From Agapanthus africanus (lineage: Eukaryota > Streptophyta > Magnoliopsida > Asparagales > Amaryllidaceae): a stretch of 64,000 nt of DNA. Positions 1-9,071 of this stretch are shown piece after piece (within the stretch, counting starts at the first letter, position 1; every line of letters starts with the position of its first letter). The DNA lies in contig CM057344.1 in assembly GCA_030015575.1 (NCBI GenBank), forward strand, positions 593,658,410 through 593,722,409, written 5' to 3'. A model generated the notes under the pieces. It saw only the letters and a program-made list of their open reading frames with translations. It made no database searches and was not told the origin of the DNA. The translations under genes were made by a program, and so were the position numbers.

Positions 1-753
1 TTTAAGTGGGCAGAAGCCATACCGCTAAGAGAAGTGAAGAAGGAAAACATCCTCTATTTCTTCAAGACACACGTCATCTATCGGTTCGGCACTCCACGAC
101 GGATTATCTCCGATAACGGGCCGGCCTACAGAAGTCACAGAATTAGCCGCTTCGCACAGCAACATAACATAGACTGAAGTTACTCTTCGGTCTATAATCC
201 CCGAGCTAACGGTCTAGCTGAGGCTTTCAACAAAACCTTGACAAAGATCATAAAGAAGACGGTGTCCAAAAATAAAAAGGACCGGCATGAGAGACTGCAT
301 GAAGCTCTCTGTGCGTATCGAACTACGTTCAAAACGGCTACGAATACAACGCCGTATGCATTGGTATTCGGCGGGGAAGCAGTACTCACCTTGGAAATAG
401 AGCTACCGTCTCTACGAGTGGCGGTTCATTACGAACTAACAGATGAAGAGAGTGCTCATCTTTGGTTTGAGGAGCTCGACGCCCTCGATGAAACTCGTCT
501 CGTGGCACAACAAAGCTTGGAGGCTTACAAAGCAAAGATGATACGCTCATATGCCGCCAAGGCGAACTCGTGGTAGTTGTCAAAAGACCTATGATCCCCA
601 ATCGTGCCAAACGGGGGAAATTCGAACCAAACTATAAGGGCCTGTACATCATAGACAGTCTACCAAGGTGGGGCTTACTTGCTCATGGATATGCATGACG
701 AAAGACCCTTCCGGCCAATAAATGGCCGATTCCTTAAGAAATACTATGCCTGA
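1..753 (+). pseudogene. Ty3/gypsy integrase, C-terminal half, disabled
   Basis: Integrase joins the cDNA of the element to host DNA. The frame opens in the catalytic core (WAEAIPLREV), includes the second catalytic Asp (SDNGPAYRS) and the catalytic Glu (NGLAEAFNKT), and ends with the basic C-terminal segment (RFLKKYYA, stop TGA 751-753). An in-frame TGA at 175-177 lies in a patch where small compensating indels replaced about three codons relative to element G. About 26 bases are missing near 550 relative to G, which shifts the frame, and another one-base shift lies near 660. The gene is therefore dead. Alignment to 54541-55317 is clear throughout. The first catalytic Asp lies upstream of the window. 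Confidence 0.92.
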
Positions 754-839
754 CGAGTCACAGCCCAGGTAGATGATAGATGACGATGCTTGTGTCCGCT
801 CGCTGTCTTCCTGAGTACCAAACTCTGTAAGTGATATTC
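754..839 (+). other. Start of element A 3' untranslated tail
   Basis: Non-coding spacer between the integrase stop and the first tandem array. It matches 55318-55415 in element G, including the motif GATGAYGATG and CGCTCGCT. No reading frame of note. Confidence 0.7.
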
Positions 840-1180
840 GGCAAAACTTCGCCGCAGAAAACTAACAGAGACCGAAACGTCCCTAAACTAACTTTGGACC
901 ATAATGTCCTTAAACTAACTAGGGACCGAGATGTCCCTAAACTAACTATGGACCGTAATGTCCTTAAACTAACTACGGACCAAAATGTCCATAAACTAAC
1001 TATGGACCGTAATGTCCTTAAATTACCTACGGACTGAAACGTCCCTAAACTAACAATGGACCGTAATGTCCTTAAACTAGCTACGGACCGAAACGTCCCT
1101 TAACTAACAATGGACCGCAATGTCCTGAAACTAGCTACGGACCGAAACATCTTTAAACTACTACGAACCGCAGCATCCTT
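840..1180 (+). repeat. Tandem array of about 28-bp units with GGAC-N6-GTCC hairpins
   Basis: About 12 units of the form GGACCGNAANGTCC followed by YTAAACTAAY. Each unit holds a GGAC/GTCC inverted repeat around a variable 6-base loop. The same unit occurs in the LTRs (5215-5440, 49900-50120, 60390-60625) and in other 3' tails (39155-39260, 55416-55575). Confidence 0.85.
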
Positions 1181-1198
1181 AGGCTAATGCGGCAACAA

Positions 1199-1315
1199 AA
1201 AAAAGGTACGTCCATAAGCGAAATGAGCACGGATGAAAACCCGAAAGGGCTCCGTGCGTAAAAACAGCAGGGCTACCGGCGAGTTTATGAAAACCCGAAA
1301 GGGCGTAGACTCGTA
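1199..1315 (+). repeat. AAAACCCGAAAGGG module of the 3' tail
   Basis: Two close copies of GAAAACCCGAAAGGG flank a CAGCAGGGCTACCGGCGAGT-like core. The module matches 42770-42890 in element B and the duplicated module at 55651-55895 in element G. Confidence 0.75.
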
Positions 1316-1317
1316 AA

Positions 1318-1853
1318 AGAAATTCATGCACAATTGCAAGGTCCTCTCGATCTTGTAAGGAGAAAATGCCCGCGTGAGATCCTTACGACTCACAAGGGAG
1401 TAACCCACTTAGGAATCCTCACGATCCTTAAGGAGAAATTACATTTACAAGATCCTCACGACTTGTAAGGAGAATGTCCTCCCTATGAGACCCTCATGGC
1501 TCATAGGATTCAAAAGCCTTAAGCTACAGGGATCCGAACCTGTTCTTAAGCCATCACATTCCCCAGATTGCCCTACAAACGGTTCAATATTGACCCTTGT
1601 ATACAATCCACGGGCACAAATAAACGTCTCCACCAAGTTCCACCAATGGTGCAAAATGTCCTCATGTGGTGAACGACACTTGTAAGTCCTCTCGACTTAT
1701 AAGGAGAAAACACTCTTGTAAGATCCTTATGACTTATAAGATAACACACACTTAAGAATCCTCACGATTCCCAAGGAGAAAACGCACCTACGAGATCCTC
1801 ACGACTCGTAGAGAGAAACACCTTTATGAGACCCTTACAGCTCATGAAGTCAT
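1318..1853 (+). repeat. Array of stem-loops with changing stems (ATCCTYACGA core)
   Basis: Roughly ten units of 35-40 bases. Each has a core close to ATCCTCACGA flanked by a 5-8 bp inverted repeat, then a purine spacer such as AAGGAGAAAA. Stem pairs differ from unit to unit but stay complementary: GTGAG/CTCAC near 1375, CTTAGGA/TCCTTAAG near 1409, CTATGAG/CTCATAG near 1482. Homologous arrays lie at 3222-3370, 42890-43410, 55900-56430 and 58550-58720. Confidence 0.8.
1570..1615 (+). other. H1 hairpin motif, copy in element A tail
   Basis: Outer arms GCCC (1570-1573) and GGGC (1612-1615). Inner arms TACAA (1574-1578) and TTGTA (1597-1601). The 3' side reads TATACAATCCACGGGC, shared with many copies in the window. 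Confidence 0.7.
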
Positions 1854-1899
1854 AAGCCTTAGTCGACAGGATCCTAACCCTGTTTGCTAAGCCACCTTT

Positions 1900-2085
1900 G
1901 TTCGAATCGATAAAGGAAAATGATGATTCGCTCTTGGCAATATCCCAATTGTTGCGATACTGATGCCTAAATCGGTATCAAACTCTAAGTCCTTTCACGG
2001 CAAATGATGATTCGCTCCTGGCCATAGTCCAGTCGCAGCGATGTCGATGCTAAGATTGGTATCTATCTCAAGTCCATACTCGCAA
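1900..2085 (+). repeat. Diverged tandem duplication of about 84-90 bp
   Basis: Two copies of a unit containing AATGATGATTCGCTC, then CAGTYGYWGCGAT and TCGGTATCA or TTGGTATC. The same pair occurs at 43450-43640 (B) and 56490-56650 (G, period 84). Confidence 0.75.
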
Positions 2086-2089
2086 CAAA

Positions 2090-2275
2090 ATCAGTGAGCC
2101 AAAAAGACATATAAAAATAGCCGAAATGATTGGGCAACTCGCAATAAAAAGCAGCGAGTAAAAAGAAAAAATAGCCGAAATGATTGGGCACCGCGAAAAA
2201 TAGCTGAAATGATTGGGCAATCACGACTTTCGCGATATAAAAAGCTGAAATGTTAAAGCATCACGGAAAGAAATA
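2090..2275 (+). repeat. AGCCGAAATGATTGGGC tandem module
   Basis: Three to four repeats of ATAGCCGAAATGATTGGGC. Copies are separated by ACTCGC...GCGAGT inverted repeats around an A-rich loop, ending in a TCGCGA-type palindrome. Same module at 43640-43830 (B) and 56690-56960 (G). Confidence 0.8.
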
Positions 2276-2300
2276 AAAAAAATGGAAGGATAAAACTTTT

Positions 2301-2346
2301 GCCCTACAGGCGAGTCCATACTGACCCCTGTATACAATCCATGGGC
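2301..2346 (+). other. H1 hairpin motif, second copy in element A tail
   Basis: Outer arms GCCC/GGGC. Inner arms TACAGG (2305-2310) and CCTGTA (2327-2332). The inner arms differ from the copy at 1570 in a complementary way. Confidence 0.7.
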
Positions 2347-2469
2347 ATAAACGAAAAGGGAACCACATTTCCCAACGGACTCTGTCAAAGGGAGAGTCAG
2401 ATCGCAATGGCAACATCTGCGTCCCAGAAGATCAACCCGGCGTTCCTTCTCAGCACCGCAAAAAACGGA

Positions 2470-3150
2470 GCAAGTCAACCCCGACACCGTAGAAAGCAAA
2501 GCAAGTCAACCAATGACCTCCTCGCCGGAACAATGCTTCGACCCGGAAACAAGTCAACCAATGACCTCCCAGCCGGAGCAACGCCCTGACTCGGAAACAA
2601 GTCAACCAATGACCTCCCTGCCGGAGCAATGCTCCATCTCGGAAAAAAGTCAACCAATGACCTCCCCACCGGAGCAACGCCCCGACTCGGAAACAAGTGA
2701 CCTCCCCGTCGGAGCAACGCTCCGTCTCGGAAAAAAGTCAACCGATGACCTCCCCGCCGGAGCAACGCTCCGTCTCGAAAACAAGTCCGTCTCGGAAACA
2801 AGTCAGCCAATGACCTCCCCGCCGGAGCAACGCCCCGTCTCGAAAACAAGTCAGCCAATGACCTCCCCGCCGGAGCAACACCCCGACTCGGAAACAAGTC
2901 AACCAATGACCTCTCCGCCGGAGCAAGGCTCCGTCTCGGAAACAAGTCAACCAATGACCTCCCCGCCGGGGCAAGGCTCCATCTTGGAAACAAATCATCC
3001 AATGACCTCCCCGCCGGAGCAATGCTCCGTCTCGGAAACAAGTCAGCTAATGACCTCCCCGCCGGAGCAATGCTCCGTCTTCGAAACAAGTCAGCCAATG
3101 ACCTCCCTGCCGGAGCAACGCTCCGTCTCGGAATCAAGTCAACTAATAAT
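2470..3150 (+). repeat. 48-bp minisatellite in the element A 3' tail
   Basis: About 13 copies of a 48-bp unit containing CGGAAACAAGTCAACC, AATGACCTCC and GCCGGAGCAA. The distance between GGAAAC marks is exactly 48 at 2545, 2593, 2641 and 2689, with one shortened unit near 2690-2730. Because 48 is divisible by three, the array reads open in several frames on both strands (for example 2513-3265 plus and 2475-3137 minus), giving 16-residue repeats. These frames are a by-product of the repeat length and not evidence of a gene. Arrays at the equivalent place in B and G have other units. Confidence 0.92.
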
Positions 3151-3221
3151 CTCTCGATTCGTTTCGACCCCCAGGGAAATCAGTGTCCCTGCGCAAACCT
3201 CTCAACCCGTAAAAAGAAAAA

Positions 3222-3370
3222 TCTCTTATGAGATCTTTACGACTCTCAAGAGAAAACGCATTTAGGAGTCCTCAGACCCATAAGGAGAAATTACACCTAT
3301 GAGATCCTCTTGATTCGTAGGGAGAAAAGTCTTTATGAGACCGTCACGGCTCATAAAGTTGAAAAGTCTT
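3222..3370 (+). repeat. Second ATCCTYACGA stem-loop array, next to the 3' LTR
   Basis: Four units with inverted repeats, for example CTTATGAG...CTCTCAAG, CCTATGAG...TTCGTAGG and CTTTATGAGAC...GCTCATAAAG. G has the same terminal array at 58550-58720. The stretch from here to 3467 holds no gene. Confidence 0.7.
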
Positions 3371-3466
3371 AAGCTACAAGGACCCTAAACTTGTCTCCTA
3401 AGCCATCAATTCTATGGCCATGCTTAACTCTGCACTACTTCACCCACGTACATACTTATGTGGGCA

Positions 3467-3482
3467 AAAAGTGGAGGGCCTT
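3467..3482 (+). other. Polypurine tract of element A
   Basis: Purine-rich run containing AAAAAGTGGAGGG just before the TG that opens the LTR at 3483. It would prime plus-strand DNA synthesis. It is weaker than the GGGGGG tracts of B and G. Confidence 0.6.
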
Positions 3483-3585
3483 TGTTCCTGCCAAAATTTT
3501 GGCTCAAAACTTGCTCCCTTATAAAATAATAACAATAAAATAAAATAAATAAATAAATAAAAATGAAGGGAAAGCTTCACATCCA

Positions 3586-3698
3586 AAAACTCTGAGGCAG
3601 CGCCTCACGTGCAAAGCACGAGAGCGCCAGCGCCAAGCGTTAAAAACTCTGAGGCAGCGCCTTACGTGCAAAGCACGAGAGCGCTGGCGCTAGAACTA
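3586..3698 (+). repeat. 57-bp tandem duplication with CACGTG/TACGTG boxes
   Basis: Two copies of AAAAACTCTGAGGCAGCGCC followed by TCACGTGCAAAGCACGAGAG, period 57. G-box-like elements lie upstream of the TATA box. Confidence 0.75.
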
Positions 3699-4148
3699 AA
3701 AGTTCTCTGCCGATCCAACGGAGATGATAAATCATCAAAGCACATAATTAAATTCTGATTGAGGAAATACTCCTCAGATCTTTCTAAACAAGAAAGATTA
3801 TGCTCTGTAAAAAAGAGCACCGTTGGATCAAAGATTCGATGGTGATTAAAAATCACCAAGCTATAGAATAAGCTTTGTAGGGGAAAATATTTTCCCAATC
3901 TTTCTAAACAAGAAAAATTATGCTCTGTAAAACAGAGCACCATTGGATCAAAAGATCCAGTGATGATTAAAAAATCACCAAATTACAGAATAAGCTCTGT
4001 ATGGAAAATATTTTCCTAAACAAGAAAAATATTTTCTGTAAAACAGAAGGCCTAAGATCAAAGATCCAACGGTGGACAAAATCTCTAGATTAATTAGAGA
4101 TCTCTCAAGGATAAATTTTCTTAACTGAATCAACAAATCATCCTCCCC

Positions 4149-4158
4149 TATATAAAGG
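4149..4158 (+). promoter_or_regulatory. TATA box of element A LTR
   Basis: TATATAAAGG lies about 670 bp into the LTR. Equivalent boxes lie at the same relative place in G (48839, 59340). Transcription should start shortly after, leaving an R-U5 region of about 1.8 kb. Confidence 0.6.
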
Positions 4159-4486
4159 ACCCAAGACTTCAAGTCTTGTAGAGAAACCCCCCCCATAAAC
4201 TTCAAGTTCAAAAAAAAAGGAGCAAGCAAAAAGAGCTTTAAAAACAGAGAGAAAAGAAGAACTTTCTTCAAGGTAAATAGAGATCATAGAGATCATAGTA
4301 TCTCTTCTGCATACCCAACGGTTTAACCCTAAAAAAGAACATAGTTCTTTTCCTGGATCTGAGATCCATGAGACAAATCTCCCACAAATAAGAATTTAAT
4401 TCTCGTAGGGATGATTTTGTTCTTGGGGATTAAAGATCCAGGGGAGAACAAAGAATTGAATTTTTAAGAAAAATGCACAAAGAAGG

Positions 4487-4860
4487 AAACAGCGCCGAGC
4501 GCCTCACGTGCCACTCACGTGGGCGCTGCTAAAATAAAGAGTGTTTAGCACTCAGTGGTTGGCGCCCAGCGATAAGCGCTCCACGTGCTCCTCACGTAGG
4601 CGCTAATAAAATAAAGAGTGCTTAGCACTCAGTGGTTGGCGCCTAATGCCAAGCGCTCTACGTGCCTCTCACGTGGGCGCTAATAAAATAAAGAGTGCTC
4701 CACACTCAGTGATTCGCGCCCAGCGCCAAGCGCTCCACATGCCCCTCATGTGGGCACTGGTAAAATAAAGAGTGCTCTGCACTCAACGGTTGGCGCCCAA
4801 CGCCGAGCGCTCCATGTGCTTCTCACATGGGCGCTTTTTAACATAAAGCGCTCTGTAAAT
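4487..4860 (+). repeat. 77-bp tandem array with G-boxes in the A LTR
   Basis: Nearly five units. The ATAAAGAG mark recurs every 77 bp (4535, 4612, 4689, 4766). Each unit has a GCGCTC...CACGTG...CTCACGTGGGCGC block, so CACGTG or a one-base variant occurs about twice per unit. Confidence 0.85.
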
Positions 4861-5214
4861 AGAGCCCAACGCCATAAAGAGTGTTTAACACTCAATAAAA
4901 AAAATAAAATAAGGGTGAGCATCAAAGCCCATATCAATGCTCAGTATTGTTGAACAAAAGGGATCGAGCCTAAACAAGTATTTAACACTCTATTCAAAGT
5001 TTGAGCGGGCTGAGTCCAAGTTGACCAAAAGTCCCTAATCCAGATCAACCGAGCCCACGGGCTCACAATTTTTCTAAAAATTTGATCTTAGTTCTAAACC
5101 CAACTACAGATCTCTCAACTGACATTGGTTCAAGGGTACATCTCCCCACATCTCTGATACATGTCGTTGTAATTCTTCAACATCTTCGGAGAGGTGGCGG
5201 GTCCCGACATTCAA

Positions 5215-5450
5215 CAATACATCGGAACGAAATGTCTCTAAACTAACAATGGACCGAAACGTCCCAAAACTAATGATGGACCGCAAATGTCCTTAAACTA
5301 ATAACAGACCGCAACGTCCTTGAACTAAACCCTCACCTAAAAAATGGTGATCTGTGGATCGCAACGTCCCTAAACTAAACTCTATGGACTATGGCGTTCT
5401 TAAACTAATAATGGACCACAACGTCCTTAAACTAAAATGATAGAGCCCAA
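5215..5450 (+). repeat. GGAC-N6-GTCC array in the A LTR
   Basis: About seven diverged units such as GGACCGAAACGTCC, each followed by TAAACTAA. Same unit as in the 3' tail at 840-1180. Confidence 0.8.
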
Positions 5451-5627
5451 ATGCTCTTTAGTCGGATCTAAATGATCCCGAACCCCCGTTAAGTAGATCT
5501 TAGTCCAATATCGGACTAACGTATCCTTAACAAATATTTAAGTTGATCTTAATCTCAAACGAGGTTAACGATCCTTAAATCAAACCAAACCCAAATCTGA
5601 GAAAATACAGATTTGGACTAATCCCCT

Positions 5628-5826
5628 CCCTACGGGCGACAACACAAATTAGTCTCCGTATATAATCCACGGGCAACCAAAAACAAAACAAACACACACG
5701 ACACGAAGTGACCTTCTGGAGCCGGAGAAAGTGGTTACCACAATTCGGTAACGTAATTAACTGTACGGGCTTGCGCCTGCAGGAAAAAGCGTCCCCACAA
5801 TCCAAAACCCCTCACAACGAGGGGGA
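5628..5826 (+). other. Hairpin cluster near the end of the A LTR
   Basis: In order: H1 (TACGG 5631-5635 with CCGTA 5656-5660); H2, GGTTACC (5733-5739) with GGTAACG (5747-5753); H3, around the conserved loop GCTTGCG (5761-5783); H4, CCCCTC (5808-5813) with GAGGGG (5819-5824). The same four occur in every LTR of this group with compensatory base changes. Confidence 0.75.
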
Positions 5827-5995
5827 ATCTGACGAAGTCTGCTACAACGGCCGTATCTGTCCAAACCTCCGATATATGGTGCTATGAATCAACTTGGCAT
5901 CTTCGGAGAGGTGAACGGATAAAACCAAATAGCATCTGCCCCTAAAATTTAGGCCAAAGTCCTAACATCCCGGTTGCGTCTTTTGGCGGTGAACA

Positions 5996-6774
5996 AGCCT
6001 ATCAGTGACATGTACCATGCAGTCCGTTCTATTCGTCTGAGAGTATTGCATCTCCGGTCTTGGGGGTGGATAACGTCAGATCCCTAATAACCTGATAAGT
6101 CGTGCCGGTGTCAAGTCCTATCACCAATTAAGAAACTACTGATCGCAATCAATAAATCCCATCGGCCTAAGCCTAAGTATTATGGTGATGGCCAATCGTA
6201 CACTGCGCGACAACAACTCTCAATATCGGGAGAGACAAATTCCCTCAATCGCTTACCGTATCCAAGTGCTTCGGGACTGCACCCAAAAGCAACCTGTTTG
6301 CACAACTCTTTAAAGCCGTTGTAGGGCAGTAATCAAAGTACAGTGGGAACACACACGAGAAAAATGGTGATTTCGGGTTGATAGACTACGCTGTACTAAT
6401 GTCACCTGAGAACTACTATCTGACAATAGGTATAATACCATCTCGTATGTTCTCGGCGAGTCCGTCCAGTGTAACTTATAACCCAATGAGCACATGTATA
6501 CAATCTTTGGTGACTGACTAATACCAATGGCTATGAGACCGACCATCGCCTCTCGTCGGGGACAAAAAACATATACACTAGTCTACTCTGGAATATCGAT
6601 ACCCAGTCTCAATATTCCCACGACTAGGAACATTTAAGGATGTGGTTATAGACTACCCAGTTCCCACAAGTGTGATCGCCATAATGACCCTGGCAGTCAA
6701 GTATAAATCCTACGGGCTCTGTCAATATATAATAGTGATATGCTATACTATAAGTATATATGTGCTCCTTGCCG
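5996..6774 (-). repeat. Fragment of a copia-type LTR, host of element A
   Basis: The sequence is homologous to the core of the LTRs at 6775-8983, 9072-11166 and 27064-29160 (shared blocks such as GGGAGAGAC and CCAAGTGCTTCGGGACTGCA). It is in minus orientation relative to its element. The left end is cut by element A and the right end by a solo LTR, so it is older than both. No coding. Confidence 0.75.
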
Positions 6775-8983
6775 TGTCAACTACGGCTATGCGGAATTAA
6801 AAACTTTAAAACTTGAGCACAATACACTACAATTCCCAGGATACAAGCCCACACACTAAACTAAACAAACCCTAACTAGAGTTTTAACTACTCGGTTGAA
6901 ATTACAACCTTTGTAGACGGTCCTTCGTGTCTTGAAAATTGACTCCTCAAGCTCCTTGGATTGATGGAACGAGCTCTCGAAGCCGATCTTCCATGTCAAA
7001 GACGATCCACCCGAGGATGCTGATTTAAGCGATAGTTTCGTCCAAAGCAACTAAAGATCAAGTCTTGCTAAGACAAAATACTTAGAGTGGTGTAGTTTGT
7101 GAAAACAAATGCTTTATTTTAATCCTCAAAGATTAAGAGAAGAAAATGAGGAAGAAGATGAAGAGGTAGCAACTAGAGAATTTTCCTCAAGTGTAAAATA
7201 TCAACTATTCCATAAAAATATCTTTCTCACTCTCACTCTTATCCCTTCACCCTTAAAACAAAAGAGTGGGTGGGCTTGGTGACTCACTAGTGTGAGTCAC
7301 AAGCCCACACACTTCTATATTTAATGGTGAAGAGAAGAGAGAGAGAGAGTGTGTGTAGCCACCTCACCATGATATAAATACATATACAAATACTAGTATG
7401 TGCATAATCAAGTATACCAAAACCCGTATTTATAATAATTACGCATAATATATTTCTACTAAAATACGAATACCGTATTTGTACCGAAAATACAAAATAC
7501 GTGTATTCATATTTAGAAAGAAATATATGTATTTGTATCAAAGCACAAATTCCCGTATTTATACAAATACACGAATTTGTATAAATATCGTATTCGTGTT
7601 AATATACAAATACCCAAAAGAGAGCAATATAGTACTAGTATTAAAACCGGCTGTCTTTCAAACCTACTAGTACTACTAAACCATCCGATTAAAGCACGTG
7701 CATAAATACACGTGTTCAATCGAACGCCCCTGCATAAAACCATACGCAAACTACACCGTTTCGCCTGAACCAGGAAACCCTCTGTGTGGGACTCTAAAGA
7801 CTCGACAATACGCTGGCAGTGGGTTTAACCACAGGCACGTCAAAGGCACTAGCTGTACGTAATGACTAACCAGGTTTCCGTCGAAGGGAAGATCGACACG
7901 ATAACTTGTCCGAAAACCCTACCGAGCCTATAAGTGACATTCTCAGTACAGTCCAGTCTGTTCGTCTAAGTGTATCGCATATCAGGTTTAGGGGGTGGTA
8001 AACGTCAGACCCCTAATAGCGCAATAAGTTGTGTCGGTGTGGAACCAAATACACCCTAGAAACTACTAGTGTACCTACCAGTAAATCTCACTTGCCCTGG
8101 CCAGGAACTTTGTATATTGGCTAAACATACACAGCACGATATCAACTCCCAATACCGGGAGAGACGAATCCCTTCTATCTCCTACTGCCTCCAAGTGCTT
8201 CGGGACTGCATCCAACTACTACCTATTTGCACGACTCATTTGAGCCGTGGTAGGATAGTAATCCAAGTACAGTAGGAACACACTTGAGACGAATAGTGAT
8301 GTCAAGTCAACGTACTAACCTGTACTCATGTTACTGGGAAACTGCTAACTGACGATAGGTATAATACCAACCAGCAGTTCCCAGCATGTCCGTCCAGTGT
8401 AACTCATAACCCAATAAGCACCTGTATACTATCTTTGGTACCGTATACCAATGGTTATGGGACATGCCACCTCCCCTGACGGGGATAAGAAGCGTATACA
8501 CTAGTCTACTCTAGAGTATCGATGCCCAGTCTCGATAATCCTACGACTAGGGACAAGTTTAAGGATGTGCTTATAGACTACTCAGCTCCCACCAGTGTGA
8601 CTGCCATCACAATGCCGGTAGTCAAGTAAAGATCCTAAGGGCTCTATCGACATTATTAGCGATACGTTAAAAGAAACATATACACATGTTAAGATAGAAC
8701 CAAACCAGATAGCATACTATCATATTGAGCAAGACTGTTATTATATCCGTGTATATCCTAAGCTTCCAAAATGTAATATACAATTCAGTACTATACAATA
8801 ATGGTCTCTAAGGCATATATCACCAATATATACTACACAAGACATGCATATAATGATAAAGTCAAATCAGATAGCATACTATCATCTCGAGTAAGACTGT
8901 TCTAACCGTACAGATCCTTCCTCAATCATCATAATCTCCTGCGTTCGATTATAATAATTGCTTTGAGGGCACTATATCCAACA
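6775..8983 (-). mobile_element. Solo copia-type LTR, minus orientation (2209 bp)
   Basis: Bounded by TG (6775) and CA (8983), with flanks TGCCG (6770-6774) and TGCCA (8984-8988), a 4/5 target duplicate. The right end, read on the minus strand, matches the first 130 bp of the E-type LTR (TGTTGGATATAGTGCCC, then CTCGAGATGATAGTATGC). The length is close to the 2225 bp of E. No internal region adjoins it, so it is most simply the product of LTR-LTR recombination. The left-end assignment is less certain than the right. Confidence 0.72.
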
Positions 8984-9071
8984 TGCCATGTATCTGTAAT
9001 CAGTTTCTCCCCCTGCCTCGATTTGAATATCATACCATGAATACCAGAAAACTCATGGTGGACGTTAAATC
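8984..9071. other. Host sequence between the solo LTR and element D
   Basis: It resumes at 29166 after removal of D and one copy of the AAATC duplicate. No gene is seen. Confidence 0.5.

Larger units (their letters stand above)
1..5995 (+). mobile_element. Element A: 3' part of a Ty3/gypsy (Tat-type) LTR retrotransposon
   Basis: The order is the end of an integrase pseudogene (1-753), an untranslated tail of about 2.7 kb with several tandem repeats, a purine-rich tract, and a 3' LTR (3483-5995). Its 5' half lies outside the window. The protein is closely similar to the integrase of element G at 54541-55317, and the tail has the same repeat modules in the same order as G and B. A long repeat-bearing 3' tail is typical of the Tat lineage. 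The right-hand duplicate would be AGCCT (5996-6000). The left duplicate cannot be checked. The host site is inside a copia-type LTR. Confidence 0.9.
3483..5995 (+). repeat. 3' LTR of element A (2513 bp)
   Basis: Starts TGTTC and ends GAACA, with a near-terminal palindrome GCCAAAATTTTGGC at 3490-3503. It holds an AAAT-rich run, two 57-bp repeats (3586-3695), a TATA box, a 77-bp tandem array with CACGTG boxes, a GGAC-N6-GTCC array, and a closing hairpin cluster. The end (GGTGAACA) is followed by AGCCT, the likely target duplicate. The same layout occurs in the LTRs of G and B and in the solo LTR at 39538-42422. Confidence 0.9.

Noticed and set aside
2470..3150. CRISPR-like look of regularly spaced 48-bp repeats
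   Set aside because: No unique spacers, no cas genes, and a plant retrotransposon context. It is a minisatellite.
2475..3265. Long overlapping frames on both strands (up to 250 codons)
   Set aside because: They result from a 48-bp tandem repeat whose length is a multiple of three. The protein is a simple 16-residue repeat and no start signal or homology supports it.
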